Shown here: positions 43,408 to 51,944 of the stretch, piece after piece
How the letters are laid out: every line of letters begins with the position of its first letter
How positions within the stretch are numbered: the stretch's first letter is position 1
DNA from: Clavibacter sp. A6099
GTDB taxonomy: Bacteria; Actinomycetota; Actinomycetes; Actinomycetales; Microbacteriaceae
Length of the DNA: 64,000 bases
Assembly (NCBI RefSeq): GCF_021919125.1
Contig: NZ_CP083439.1
Span: forward strand, 2,976,001-3,040,000
Direction: 5' to 3'
Translations under genes and position numbers: made by a program
The notes under the pieces: generated by a model
What the model was told of the DNA's origin: nothing
Seen by the model: the letters and a program-made list of their open reading frames with translations, nothing else
The model's database searches: none

Positions 43408-43443
43408 GCTCCCGCCTTCCCGGGCTGATCTGAGGTCGCCCGC

Positions 43444-43466
43444 AACTGCTACAGAACGTAGCAGTT
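43444..43466. promoter_or_regulatory. BlaI-type operator upstream of the exporter ATPase
   Basis: AACTGCTAC, five-base spacer AGAAC, GTAGCAGTT: perfect 9-bp arms. Its core TGCTACAGAACGTAGCA (43447-43463) matches 15 of 17 bases of a site at the blaI start (44817-44833). CTAC/GTAG arms are typical of BlaI/MecI-family operators. Position fits repression of the leftward exporter operon. Confidence 0.72.
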
Positions 43467-43473
43467 GATCGAC

Positions 43474-44382
43474 TCAGAACACGACGACGAACACCAGCAG
43501 GGCGATGACGATGCCGCCGGCCGCCACGAGCCGATCGATCACCGGCTCGTGGCGGACAGGAGTCGCGAGCGCCGTGATGCGCCGCTCGAGCACCCCGGCG
43601 GCCCCCACCATCCCGGCCACGCCGACCGGACCACGACCTGCCGGCGAGCTGCCCGCACGAACCGCCGCCAGTAGCGCGCAGGCCACGCGATGATCGCCGA
43701 CGCGGCGTCGCGCGTCGGCGTCCGCCCATTCCTCGGTGGCGGCGACGACGTCCTCCCGGATCGAGCGCCCGCCGGGGATCCACCACCAGGCACGGACGGC
43801 GCAGACGGTCACGAACCTCAGGAGGGGATGACGATGACGCCGATGAGATGACTCGTGGGCGAGCACGACGTCCGCGTCGGGCCCGTCGAGGACGGATCGG
43901 CTCGCATGGATGCGCGGGAACAGGAGGCCGGAGACGCACGGCCCGGTCGCATGCCGCTCGGACAGGACGCGTACGTCACCGCGACGCGCCACCACCGCAC
44001 GAGCGAGTCGCCGCTCGGAGACCAGCACCTCCACCGCCCCGATGGCGAAGGACGCGACGATGGATGCGAGGGGCACCACGGTGAGCAGCATCAGGAGGAA
44101 CCCGGCGAGCGAATGCAGCGCGTCGGACGGCGGAGCGTCGGAGATCCCGTAGGCCAGGGGCATGCGCCACGGGACCAGGTCGCGGAGGGGCGTGCTCGGG
44201 TCGAAGGGGACGAGGAAGGCCAGCAGGGGCGCCACCGCGACCGCGGTCGCGACATGCGCACGACTCCTCGGCGCGGCCCGCATCGCCCCCGTCCTGCGCC
44301 AGACGGCCCAGGCCGACCGCACGACGAGCGGCCCCCACAGGGCGAGGACCACCTCCGGATAGCCGATCATCACGGCGTCCAC
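43474..44382 (-). CDS. M56 (BlaR1/MecR1-like) metallopeptidase without sensor domain
   Basis: A 302-residue membrane protein with about four helices and a cytoplasmic zinc protease motif VLAHESSHRRHRHP (HExxH form HESSH). The family includes BlaR1/MecR1, which on detecting an antibiotic cleave their BlaI/MecI repressor. Unlike BlaR1 it has no penicillin-binding domain after the last helix, so what it senses is unknown. 24 bases after the blaI stop, hence one operon. Confidence 0.85.
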   Translation of the reverse strand: MDAVMIGYPEVVLALWGPLVVRSAWAVWRRTGAMRAAPRSRAHVATAVAVAPLLAFLVPFDPSTPLRDLVPWRMPLAYGISDAPPSDALHSLAGFLLMLLTVVPLASIVASFAIGAVEVLVSERRLARAVVARRGDVRVLSERHATGPCVSGLLFPRIHASRSVLDGPDADVVLAHESSHRRHRHPLLRFVTVCAVRAWWWIPGGRSIREDVVAATEEWADADARRRVGDHRVACALLAAVRAGSSPAGRGPVGVAGMVGAAGVLERRITALATPVRHEPVIDRLVAAGGIVIALLVFVVVF

Positions 44383-44406
44383 GCTGCGATCAGTCCCCGC
44401 TCGTGA

Positions 44407-44817
44407 TCACGAGCGATCCGATCCACCGGAGCGGTCGACGACCGCCTGCAACCGCGCCACGAGCTCGTCGAACTCGGGTGATGCGGGATCGATCTGATCG
44501 ACGAAGCTGCTCACCGCCACGCTCCCGAAGCCGGCGAGCAGGTCCCTGCTCGACCTCGTCGCGGCCAGGCGCGTCATCTCCTCGCGAGTGGCTGTCGTCG
44601 AGTAGCGGAACGCCCGTCCGTCCTTGACCCGCGCGAGATGGCCCTTGTCCACCATGCGCTCCATCACGGTCTTCACCGTGGAGTAGGCCTGTCGACCCGG
44701 GAGCTCCTCGACGCAGCCCCCCACGGAGGAGTCGCCGATCCTCCAGAGAGCCTCGAGGATCTCGTACTCGAGAGGGCCGAAGCTCGCGGCGAGACCGCGG
44801 GCTCCGGTCGACGTCAT
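44407..44817 (-). CDS. blaI: BlaI/MecI/CopY family repressor
   Basis: A 136-residue winged-helix repressor: LEYEILEALWRIGDSSVGGC, the recognition helix AYSTVKTVMERMVDKGHLAR, and the wing GRAFRYSTTATREE. Family members dimerise on operators with TAC/GTA arms and are removed by proteolysis through the paired M56 enzyme. A near-identical operator to that of the ABC exporter spans its own start (44817-44833), so autoregulation is likely. Confidence 0.88.
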   Translation of the reverse strand: MTSTGARGLAASFGPLEYEILEALWRIGDSSVGGCVEELPGRQAYSTVKTVMERMVDKGHLARVKDGRAFRYSTTATREEMTRLAATRSSRDLLAGFGSVAVSSFVDQIDPASPEFDELVARLQAVVDRSGGSDRS

Positions 44818-44833
44818 GCGACAGAAGGTAGCA
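44817..44833. promoter_or_regulatory. BlaI-type operator at the blaI start
   Basis: TGCGACAGAAGGTAGCA on the plus strand, 15/17 identical and same orientation to the operator core at 43447-43463. It abuts the start codon, so a bound repressor would block transcription or initiation. One half-site is degenerate (TGCGAC). Confidence 0.65.
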
Positions 44834-44862
44834 GCAACCGCTGGTCGATGGATGCCGACGGC

Positions 44863-45603
44863 TCATCGAGGCGCACCCACCGGCGGTTCGGCTGAGAGGG
44901 ACGCCCCGTCGTGATCGAGACCGGCCTCCTCGACACCCGCGATCCGCCCGTCCACCACCGTCACGAGCCGGTCGAGCGCGGCGCGGTGCACCAGGTCGTG
45001 GGTGACGAGCAGGGTCGCCGTGCCGCGCTGGTGGCTGAGCTGCGCGATGAGGTCCATGATCTCGGCGCCGCGCTCCTGGTCGAGCGCGCTCGTGGGCTCG
45101 TCGACGAGGAGCACGGACGGGTCGTTCACGAGCGCGCGGGCGATGGCGACGCGCTGCCGCTGCCCGCCGGAGAGCTGGGCGGGCCGCTTGCCGGCGTGGG
45201 CGGCGAGGCCCACCGCGTCCAGCAGGGCGTCGGCCCGGCGACGGACGGCGGTCCGATCCCGACGCCCGCCGCCGAGCTCCGCCATCACGAGCAGCTGCTC
45301 CCGCGCGGTGAGCGACGGCACGAGGTTCGACTGCTGGAACACGATCCCGATGCCGTCCCGCCGCAGCGCGGTCGCCTCCTTCTTGCTGAGGGTCGCGGCG
45401 TCGACGTCGCCGATGAGCACGCGGCCGGAGTCGGGCCGGATGAGGGTGGCGGCGACCGCGAGGATCGACGACTTGCCGGAGCCCGACGGCCCGGTGATCC
45501 CGGTGACGACGCCCGCGGGCGCCGTGAGCGTGACGTGGTCGACCGCGGTGACGCGGGAGTCCCCGTCGGGGAAGGTGAGGGTGACGTCGTCGAGGTGGAT
45601 CAT
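44863..45603 (-). CDS. ABC transporter ATPase, MacB/LolD/DevA type
   Basis: A 246-residue ATPase with Walker A GPSGSGKSS, Q-loop VFQQSNLVPSLT, signature LSGGQRQRVAIARAL and Walker B VLLVDEPTSALD. Pairs with the FtsX-like permease encoded just upstream (ATGA overlap at 45600-45603). Such pairs export or transduce signals about antimicrobial peptides and cell-envelope compounds. Confidence 0.9.
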   Translation of the reverse strand: MIHLDDVTLTFPDGDSRVTAVDHVTLTAPAGVVTGITGPSGSGKSSILAVAATLIRPDSGRVLIGDVDAATLSKKEATALRRDGIGIVFQQSNLVPSLTAREQLLVMAELGGGRRDRTAVRRRADALLDAVGLAAHAGKRPAQLSGGQRQRVAIARALVNDPSVLLVDEPTSALDQERGAEIMDLIAQLSHQRGTATLLVTHDLVHRAALDRLVTVVDGRIAGVEEAGLDHDGASLSAEPPVGAPR

Positions 45604-46697
45604 CGGTTGCTCCCGAGTGCGGTGAGGGGGTCGGCGTGGGTGACGGTGCGGAGCGCGACGGCGGCGCCGGCGAGCCCGAGGACGGCCATGGCGGCCGCCG
45701 GCAGGAGGGTGGTGAGCGGGCTCAGCAGGAAGGGGATGGTGCCGCCGGCGAGCGCGCCGAGGCCGACGACGACGGCCATGCCGACGCCGATCCCGAGCAC
45801 CAGGACGACGAGCGCCTGGCCGAGCGCGTCGCGGATCAGGGACGCGTCGGACGCTCCGAGCGCCTTCAGCACGGCGATGTCGCCGGCCCGCTGCATGGTC
45901 CACACGGTGAAGAAGGCGCCGACGACGAGGGCGGAGACGCCGAACAGCATCGCGATCATGAGGGCGAGGGATCCGATCTCCGACTTGAAGGTCTCGAGGG
46001 CGCCGAGGCTCGCGAGGGCGGGCGACGCGGAGGTGCGGCTGGCGCTCGCGGCGGCGGCCCAGTCCGGGGATCCGGAGACGGCGAGCACGGTCGCGTCGCC
46101 GTCGCCGCCGAGCCGCTGGTCGGCGTCCGCCCAGGCGTTCGGCGTGAGCGCGACGACGGGGGTGTGGCTGTAGGAGGCGTCGCCGCCTATCGAGGCGACG
46201 TCGTAGGCGGCGCCCGCGATCGTGATCCGGTCGCCGACAGCCGCGTGCAGGGCGCGCGCCGCCTCGGACGACAGCCCGACCTCGTCGTCCGCGGTGGGCG
46301 CCAGGGCGGTGACCGTGGAGGACGGCGCGCCGTGCGGGACGCCGAACAGGGCGACCGCGACGGCATCCGCGCCCGCGCCGCCGGCCGCTCCCGCGCCGGT
46401 CGCCCGACCCTGCGCGATCCCGATCGGCGTGACCGCGGTGACCCCCGCGGTGCCGCGCCAGGCGGCGACGGTGGCGTCGTCGAGCGAGGACTGGGAGAAC
46501 GACGGCTGCCCGGAGTCCGTCTGGGCGAGCACGAGGCGGTCCCCGGGGAGGCCGAGCACGGCCGACACGTCCTGCGCGGCGAGCCCGCCGGTCAGGCCCG
46601 CGAGGAACCCCACGAGCAGGGTGATGAGGGCGACGACCGCGCCGATGAGCACGAACCTGCCCCGGGCGAATCGGAGATCACGCCAGGCGACGAACAC
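45600..46697 (-). CDS. FtsX/DevC-type ABC permease
   Basis: A 365-residue protein: one N-terminal membrane helix (about 17-38), a large extracytoplasmic domain (40-235) of MacB-type, then three helices in the FtsX domain ending THADPLTALGSNR. It forms the membrane part of the exporter with the ATPase. GTG start with GGAAGGATCC upstream. Divergent from the histidine kinase gene, with a palindrome in the shared 149-base gap. Confidence 0.88.
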   Translation of the reverse strand: MFVAWRDLRFARGRFVLIGAVVALITLLVGFLAGLTGGLAAQDVSAVLGLPGDRLVLAQTDSGQPSFSQSSLDDATVAAWRGTAGVTAVTPIGIAQGRATGAGAAGGAGADAVAVALFGVPHGAPSSTVTALAPTADDEVGLSSEAARALHAAVGDRITIAGAAYDVASIGGDASYSHTPVVALTPNAWADADQRLGGDGDATVLAVSGSPDWAAAASASRTSASPALASLGALETFKSEIGSLALMIAMLFGVSALVVGAFFTVWTMQRAGDIAVLKALGASDASLIRDALGQALVVLVLGIGVGMAVVVGLGALAGGTIPFLLSPLTTLLPAAAMAVLGLAGAAVALRTVTHADPLTALGSNR

Positions 46698-46756
46698 GAT
46701 GGATCCTTCCGGCGCCGAGGTCCTTCCCCGCCGCCGTGATCAGCCTCGCCGTCGGG

Positions 46757-46777
46757 CTCCCCGCATCCATCGGGGAG
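46757..46777. promoter_or_regulatory. Palindrome in the divergent exporter/two-component promoter
   Basis: CTCCCCG, seven-base spacer, CGGGGAG. Position between the ABC exporter and the kinase/regulator operon fits a NarL-type response-regulator binding site. A candidate -10 (TACGCT, 46832-46837) follows on the plus strand. Confidence 0.45.
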
Positions 46778-46846
46778 AGGTTCGCTCCCTGCTTCCCACT
46801 TTCGATTGATCCGCGCGGGCCGTCGCCGCCGTACGCTCCAGGGGAC

Positions 46847-48025
46847 ATGGCCCACAGCACCCTCTCCCCCGTGTTCGTGGGGCTCCGCACCGGACTGCAC
46901 GTGCTCGTCGCCGCGCTGCTCGCGCTCGTGGTCGTGCGCGTGCTCGTCGCGGACTCGCCGCGCACGGCGGCCGCGCTCGCGCTGGCCGCCGCGTTCGCGG
47001 TGCTCTACCTGCTCGGCGCCCGCGTGCGCATGGTGCGCGAGTCGCGCCGGGCCGCGGTCGGGGCCGTGTGGATCACCGCGCTCACCGCCGCGTGGATCGC
47101 CCTCCTCGTGCTCGTGCCGGATGCGGCCTACCTCGTCTTCCCGCTCTTCTTCCTCTACCTGCACGCCCTGCCGCGCGCCGCGGGACCGATCGCTGTGGTC
47201 GTCGCGACCCTCGTCGCGGTGGTGGCGCTCGGGCTGCACGGCGGATTCACGATCGGCGGCGTGATCGGCCCGCTCGTCGGCGCGGGCGTGGCCCTGCTCA
47301 TCGGCCTCGGCTACCGGGCGCTCGCGCGCGAGTCGGCGGAGCGGGAGGCGCTCCTCGCGGAGCTCATCGCCACGCGCGACCTCCTCGCCGCGACCGAGCG
47401 GGAGCAGGGGGTGCTGACGGAGCGCGCCCGGCTCGCCCGGGAGATCCACGACACCGTCGCGCAGGGCCTCAGCAGCATCCAGATGCTGCTGCACGCGGCG
47501 GAGGCGGCCGACGGCGACCGGCCGGGCCTCGACCACATCCGCCTGGCGCGGGCGACCGCGGCCGACGGGCTCGCCGACACGCGCCGCTTCATCCGGGAGC
47601 TCGCGCCGCCCTCGCTCGACGCGGGGCTCGCCGCGGCGCTCGGCCGGCTGAGCGCGCAGTGGCACCGGGAGGGACTCCGCATCGACGTCGCCGTGCCACC
47701 GCTCGAGTCGCGGCTGCCGATGGACGTGCAGACGGCCCTGCTGCGCATCGCGCAGGGCGCGGTGGCGAACGTCGCGCAGCACGCCGACGCGAGCGTCGTG
47801 GAGATCGGCCTCGCGGTCACGGCCACGCACGCGACGCTCACGGTGCGCGACGACGGCGTGGGCTTCGACCCGGCCCGGGTGGGCGCGGATGCCGGCGCCT
47901 CCGACTCGTTCGGCCTCCGCGCCATGGCGCAGCGCGTCGACCAGCTCGGCGGCAGCCTCGACGTCGACAGCGCGCCCGGCCAGGGCACCACCATCACCGC
48001 GATCCTGGGGGTCGAGCCGTCGTGA
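46847..48025 (+). CDS. Sensor histidine kinase, NarX/DesK-like
   Basis: A 392-residue membrane kinase: four or five helices in the first 160 residues, an HAMP-like linker, the HisKA_3 dimerisation box RLAREIHDTVAQGL with the phospho-accepting histidine, and a GHKL domain with VANVAQHADAS and DDGVGFDP. With short extracellular loops it resembles intramembrane-sensing kinases such as LiaS/VraS that detect envelope stress. ATG at 46847 after AGGGGAC. Stop overlaps the response-regulator GTG. Confidence 0.9.
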   Translation: MAHSTLSPVFVGLRTGLHVLVAALLALVVVRVLVADSPRTAAALALAAAFAVLYLLGARVRMVRESRRAAVGAVWITALTAAWIALLVLVPDAAYLVFPLFFLYLHALPRAAGPIAVVVATLVAVVALGLHGGFTIGGVIGPLVGAGVALLIGLGYRALARESAEREALLAELIATRDLLAATEREQGVLTERARLAREIHDTVAQGLSSIQMLLHAAEAADGDRPGLDHIRLARATAADGLADTRRFIRELAPPSLDAGLAAALGRLSAQWHREGLRIDVAVPPLESRLPMDVQTALLRIAQGAVANVAQHADASVVEIGLAVTATHATLTVRDDGVGFDPARVGADAGASDSFGLRAMAQRVDQLGGSLDVDSAPGQGTTITAILGVEPS

Positions 48026-48642
48026 TCCGCATCGTCATCGCCGACGACCACCCCGTGGTCCGCGCGGGCCTCCACGCCGTCCTCGACGCCGCGGCCGACA
48101 TCGACGTGATCGGGGAGGCGGCCACGCCCGCCGAGGCCGTCGCGCTCGCGGCGTCCCAGGATCCCGACCTCGTGCTGATGGACCTCCAGTTCGGCCAGGA
48201 GCGCACCGGCGCCGACGCGACGCGACAGATCCGGGCGGCGGAGGCCGCGCCCTACGTGCTGATCCTCACCAACTACGACAGCGACGGCGACATCCTCAGC
48301 GCCGTCGAGGCGGGCGCCAGCGGCTACCTCCTCAAGGACGCGCCGCCCGCGGAGCTGCTCGCGGCGGTGCGCGCGGCCGCCGCCGGCGAGAGCGCGCTGG
48401 CGCCCGCGGTGGCGAGCCGCCTCCTCGCCCGGATGCGCGCCCCGCGCGTGAGCCTGTCGTCGCGCGAGATCGAGGTGCTGCGGCTGGTCGCCGACGGCGC
48501 CTCCAACACCGACGTCGCCGCGCGCCTGCACATCACCGACGCCACCGTGAAGTCGCACCTCGTGCACGTCTTCTCGAAGCTCGGCGTGAGCTCGCGCACG
48601 GGCGCGGTGGCGGCGGCGCGGGAGATGGGCGTGCTGCGCTGA
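48022..48642 (+). CDS. NarL/LuxR-type response regulator
   Basis: A 206-residue regulator: receiver domain with acidic pocket ADDHP and phospho-acceptor DLVLMDLQFG, and a C-terminal LuxR HTH (SLSSREIEVLRLVADGASNT, ARLHITDATVKSHLVHVF). Paired with the kinase immediately upstream (GTGA overlap). Probable targets are the divergent exporter and itself. Confidence 0.92.
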   Translation: MIRIVIADDHPVVRAGLHAVLDAAADIDVIGEAATPAEAVALAASQDPDLVLMDLQFGQERTGADATRQIRAAEAAPYVLILTNYDSDGDILSAVEAGASGYLLKDAPPAELLAAVRAAAAGESALAPAVASRLLARMRAPRVSLSSREIEVLRLVADGASNTDVAARLHITDATVKSHLVHVFSKLGVSSRTGAVAAAREMGVLR

Positions 48643-48680
48643 GGCGGGCGCCCACCTCGCGACGACCCCCACCGACGACG

Positions 48681-48706
48681 AAGGGCCCCGGTCTCCCGGG
48701 GCCCTT
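48681..48706. terminator. Bidirectional terminator hairpin
   Basis: Perfect 11-bp stem AAGGGCCCCGG with a TCTC loop, between the response-regulator gene and the tRNA on the opposite strand. The A/T ends of the arms give short T-runs in either direction. Confidence 0.75.
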
Positions 48707-48751
48707 CTCGCGGATCTCCGGCTGCGCGCGAGGCGCGGTGCCGGATCCATC

Positions 48752-48841
48752 TGGCGGTGGCGGTGGGATTTGAACCCACGGTGGAGTCTCCCCCACACAC
48801 GCTTTCGAGGCGTGCTCCTTAGGCCGCTCGGACACGCCACC
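48752..48841 (-). tRNA. tRNA-Ser (anticodon CGA)
   Basis: Minus-strand cloverleaf: acceptor stem GGTGGCG (48841-48835) pairs with CGCCACC near the 3' end, followed by discriminator G (48755) and an encoded CCA (48754-48752). The anticodon CGA is at 48807-48805, reading UCG. A long variable arm (class II) and the TTCAAATC T-loop support serine. Confidence 0.92.
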
Positions 48842-48896
48842 GGGATCGAGTGTAGTACAGGGCGACGCCGCGGCCGCACGGGCGGGCGGCCGCGGA

Positions 48897-49478
48897 TCAG
48901 CGCACGTGCGCCAGCGCGCGCACGACGACGGGCGCCTCGACGCGCACCGGGACGGGCGCGATGCGGGCCGCGCACGGGAGCGTCACGGGCGTCGACGCAT
49001 CGACCACGCGGATCCCCCGCACCTCCACCGCGGCCGGCACGGGCACCGCGATGAGGTCGCCTGCCGCGAGGTCCGCGGGCAGCCGGACGGCCTGGCCGCC
49101 GACCTCCGCGGGGCGCGCCGCGGCGGTGGACGCCCGGCCGATGAGCCGCGCCTCCGCCCACGCGCAGGCGAGGCCGGCGACGTCCGCGTCCACGAGGAGG
49201 GCGCGCGGGGACCCGTCGGTCGCGGGGGCGACGGCGAGGATCCGCAGCACGACCGCCGAGGCCGACGCCGTCCGCGACGCCCGCCCGCTGCTGCCCCGCT
49301 CGACGGCGGCCGCCGTGGACGTGCAGGGCGTGCCGCGCTCCGCGGCGAGCGCGACGAGCGACACGTCGCCGACGCGCAGGTCGGTCGTGGTGGCGACGGT
49401 GCCGGCGGGCCAGAGGGCGGCGGCGAGCGGATCCGGGATGCTGCGGCGGAGCGACGGGAGGATCGCGGTGAGGGTCAT
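48897..49478 (-). CDS. Hypothetical protein, SAF-like beta-rich fold suspected
   Basis: A 193-residue Val/Ala-rich protein (MTLTAILPSLRRSIPDPLAA at the start). Segments such as AGTVATTTDLRVGDVSLVAL and LPADLAAGDLIAVPVPAAVE resemble SAF/antifreeze-like domains, but I cannot confirm a family. Likely soluble, beta-rich. The ATG at 49478 lacks a strong ribosome site. Conserved function unknown; next to the tRNA gene. Confidence 0.6.
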   Translation of the reverse strand: MTLTAILPSLRRSIPDPLAAALWPAGTVATTTDLRVGDVSLVALAAERGTPCTSTAAAVERGSSGRASRTASASAVVLRILAVAPATDGSPRALLVDADVAGLACAWAEARLIGRASTAAARPAEVGGQAVRLPADLAAGDLIAVPVPAAVEVRGIRVVDASTPVTLPCAARIAPVPVRVEAPVVVRALAHVR

Positions 49479-49646
49479 GGCAGCAGGTCTACCCCCGCGG
49501 ACGGCGGCGGGAGCCGGCCCTCACGGAAGCCGTGCGGCGGGGGCCGCGACCCTCACGGGATCCGCACGGGCGTGGACGCCGCGGGCGCCCCGGGCGCGCA
49601 GCGGGCATGCTCGAGGGATCCCATCCGCTCGTCCCGAAGGAGACCC

Positions 49647-50288
49647 GTGCCCGAGAACCGCGCCCCCTCCCTGCCCTGGCTCCTCTTCGACATCGGCGGC
49701 GTGCTCATCACCCGGCCGGACGACATCGGCGCGCTGACCCGCGCGCTGGACCCCGCGGGAGTCACGGGCGAGGACGCGGAGGAGCGCGTCCGCGCGGCCT
49801 TCGACGCGCACCGCGAGGCGTACGACCGCGGTGGCAGCGCCCGGGACTTCTGGGATGCGGTCGCCCGGGACGCCGACGCTCCCGTCCCCACGGACGACGG
49901 GCTCGCGGAGCTCGTCGCGATCGAGCAGCGCCGGTGGGGATCCCCCGACGATGCGACGCTCGCCGCCCTGGATCGCGCCATCGCCGCCGGGTACCGGCTC
50001 GCGATCCTCTCCAACGCGCCGCACGAGCTCGCCGACGTGCTCGAGGACCCCGCGGGCTGGGGCGCGCGCTTCGACGTGGTGCTGGTGAGCGCCCGGATCG
50101 GCATGGCCAAGCCCGACGCCGACGTCTGGCCGCTCGCCGTCGAGCGCCTCGACAGCCCGGCCGACCGGATCGTCTTCGTCGACGACAAGTCCGCGAACGT
50201 CGACGCGGCCCGCGCCGCCGACATCCACGCCCACGTGTGGGAGGACCTCGGGACGCTCGACTGGATCCTCGCCGGCACGCTCGCCTGA
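49647..50288 (+). CDS. HAD-superfamily hydrolase
   Basis: A 213-residue HAD-IA-like phosphatase: motif I LLFDIGGVLI, in which the second Asp of DxD is Gly, motif II RLAILSNAP, motif III lysine in GMAKPDADVW and motif IV IVFVDDKSANVDAA. The catalytic nucleophile aspartate is kept; the second Asp, the general acid, is absent as in several relatives. Substrate unknown. GTG start after CGAAGGAGACCC. Confidence 0.82.
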   Translation: MPENRAPSLPWLLFDIGGVLITRPDDIGALTRALDPAGVTGEDAEERVRAAFDAHREAYDRGGSARDFWDAVARDADAPVPTDDGLAELVAIEQRRWGSPDDATLAALDRAIAAGYRLAILSNAPHELADVLEDPAGWGARFDVVLVSARIGMAKPDADVWPLAVERLDSPADRIVFVDDKSANVDAARAADIHAHVWEDLGTLDWILAGTLA

Positions 50289-50342
50289 CGCGGCGACGCG
50301 CCGAGCCCGGCCGCCCCGCCGAGCCCGGACCGGGCCCGGACC

Positions 50343-51071
50343 CTAGGGCCGCGCGGACGCCGGGATCGTCAGCCGACCCGCCACGATGCCCGCCGCGACG
50401 ACGTGCATCGCCGTGCTGGTGCCGCGCGCTTCGCGGCGGATGAGCTGGAACGCCTGGTCCATGTCGACGCCGTGCGTGTGCGCGATGACCCCCTTGGCCT
50501 GCTCGATCACCACGCGGCTGTCGAGCGCGTGGCGGAGCTGGTCGTGCACGACGGTGCTGTCGCGGATCGTCCGCTCCTGCAGCACGCTGATCGTCGCGAC
50601 GTCGGCGAGCGCCTGCGCGGCCGTCGCGTCGGCCCCGTTAAGCGCGCCCTCGTGGTCGCGGAAGAGGTTGAGCGATCCGATGACCTGCCCGCGCAGCCGC
50701 AGCGGGATGGCGTGCACCGACACGTACCCGGCGCCCGCGGCCTGCTCCGCGAAGGCCGGCCAGCGGTGGGCGATCTCGCGCACGTCGGCGACGGACACGA
50801 CCCGGCCGGTGGTCACGGCCTCGACGCACGGGCCCTCGCCGACCTCGAGCTGCATCAGCCCGACGAGACGGCTCTTCTCGCTCGTCGACGCGACGACCTC
50901 GAGGTGCTGGGCGTCCGGCCCGATGATGATGCCGGACGCGCTCGCGTCGAACAGCAGCGTGGCCTGGTCGACCAGCGTCTGGAGGAGCTCGAGCACGTCG
51001 AAGTCGCTCACGAGCGAGTCCGCGAGGCTCACGAAGGTGTGGACGAGCAGCTCTTCCCGGGTCTCCGGCAT
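50343..51071 (-). CDS. GAF-ANTAR transcription antiterminator
   Basis: A 242-residue regulator: GAF sensor domain (about 5-160: [40 protein letters not shown]) and a C-terminal ANTAR RNA-binding domain ([20 protein letters not shown] through MHVVAAGIV). ANTAR proteins bind dual-hairpin leader RNAs and prevent termination; the signal is probably a redox or small ligand. ATG at 51069-51071 has GAGGAGC upstream. Its RNA targets are not obvious in this window. Confidence 0.88.
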   Translation of the reverse strand: MPETREELLVHTFVSLADSLVSDFDVLELLQTLVDQATLLFDASASGIIIGPDAQHLEVVASTSEKSRLVGLMQLEVGEGPCVEAVTTGRVVSVADVREIAHRWPAFAEQAAGAGYVSVHAIPLRLRGQVIGSLNLFRDHEGALNGADATAAQALADVATISVLQERTIRDSTVVHDQLRHALDSRVVIEQAKGVIAHTHGVDMDQAFQLIRREARGTSTAMHVVAAGIVAGRLTIPASARP

Positions 51072-51197
51072 CGTCGTGCTCCTCTGGGTCGATCGAGCGG
51101 GTGGACGTCGCGGCGCGGGTGCGGCCGTCCCCCGTCCCACTCTGCCCCCGCGGCTCCTCGGCGGCTAGGAGAGCGCGGCGGAGGGGATGATGGGGGC

Positions 51198-51935
51198 ATG
51201 ACGCAGTCCCCCGAGGCCCCCGACCGCCGCGACGACGACGGGGCACCGGGATCCGGCGGATCCGCGGACCGGGCGACCGTGGGGATCCTCGGCGCCGGCA
51301 AGGTCGGCACCGTCCTCGCCCGCCGCGCGATCGCCGCCGGGCACGAGGTGCTCATCTCGGGCTCGGGGGATCCGTCGCGCATCGCCCTCATCGTCGACGT
51401 GCTCGCGCCGGGCGCCGTCGCCACCACCTCGGCGGACGCGGCGGCGCGCGCCGACGTCGTGATCCTCGCGCTCCCCCTCGGCAAGCTGCCCTCGGTGCCC
51501 GTCGCCGAGCTCGCCGGGAAGCTCGTGGTCGACGCCATGAACTACTGGTGGGAGGTCGACGGCCACCGCGACGACCTCGCGAATCCCGCCTCCTCCACGA
51601 GCGAGCTCGTGCAGGACTTCCTTCCCGACTCGACGGTCGTCAAGGCCTTCAACCACATGGGGTACCACGACCTCGACGAGGGACCCCGTCCGTCCGGCGA
51701 GCCCGGCCGCAAGGGCATTGCGGTCGCGGGCGACGACGACCGGGCGCGCGCGACGGTGGCCGCCCTCGTCGACGCGTTCGGCTTCGACCCCGTCGACATC
51801 GGCCCGCTGGCTGCCGGCCGCGTGCTCGAGCCCGGCCGCTCGCTCTTCGGCGTGAACGTGGACGCCGACGAGATCCGCCGCCTGGTCGCGCTCGAGTCGG
51901 CGGACGCGCGCTCCGCCTCCCCCACCGCCGAGTAG
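51198..51935 (+). CDS. NADPH-dependent F420 reductase-like protein
   Basis: A 245-residue Rossmann enzyme with [21 protein letters not shown], the binding glycines and the NADP-preferring ISGSGDPSR loop, then [20 protein letters not shown] and [20 protein letters not shown]. Similar to F420:NADPH oxidoreductases and 'NAD(P)-binding' paralogues lacking F420 use, so the name is provisional. ATG after GATGGGGGC. The stop is followed nine bases later by the TauE/SafE gene. Confidence 0.78.
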   Translation: MTQSPEAPDRRDDDGAPGSGGSADRATVGILGAGKVGTVLARRAIAAGHEVLISGSGDPSRIALIVDVLAPGAVATTSADAAARADVVILALPLGKLPSVPVAELAGKLVVDAMNYWWEVDGHRDDLANPASSTSELVQDFLPDSTVVKAFNHMGYHDLDEGPRPSGEPGRKGIAVAGDDDRARATVAALVDAFGFDPVDIGPLAAGRVLEPGRSLFGVNVDADEIRRLVALESADARSASPTAE

Positions 51936-51944
51936 CGGGCGCGC

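Noticed and set aside
43474-44382. True BlaR1/MecR1 beta-lactam sensor
   Set aside because: The penicillin-binding domain is absent and no beta-lactamase or PBP2a-like gene is adjacent.
48752-48841. tRNA-Ser as an integration site
   Set aside because: Flanking genes look like core genes, no integrase is near, and I found no duplicated tRNA 3' end by eye.
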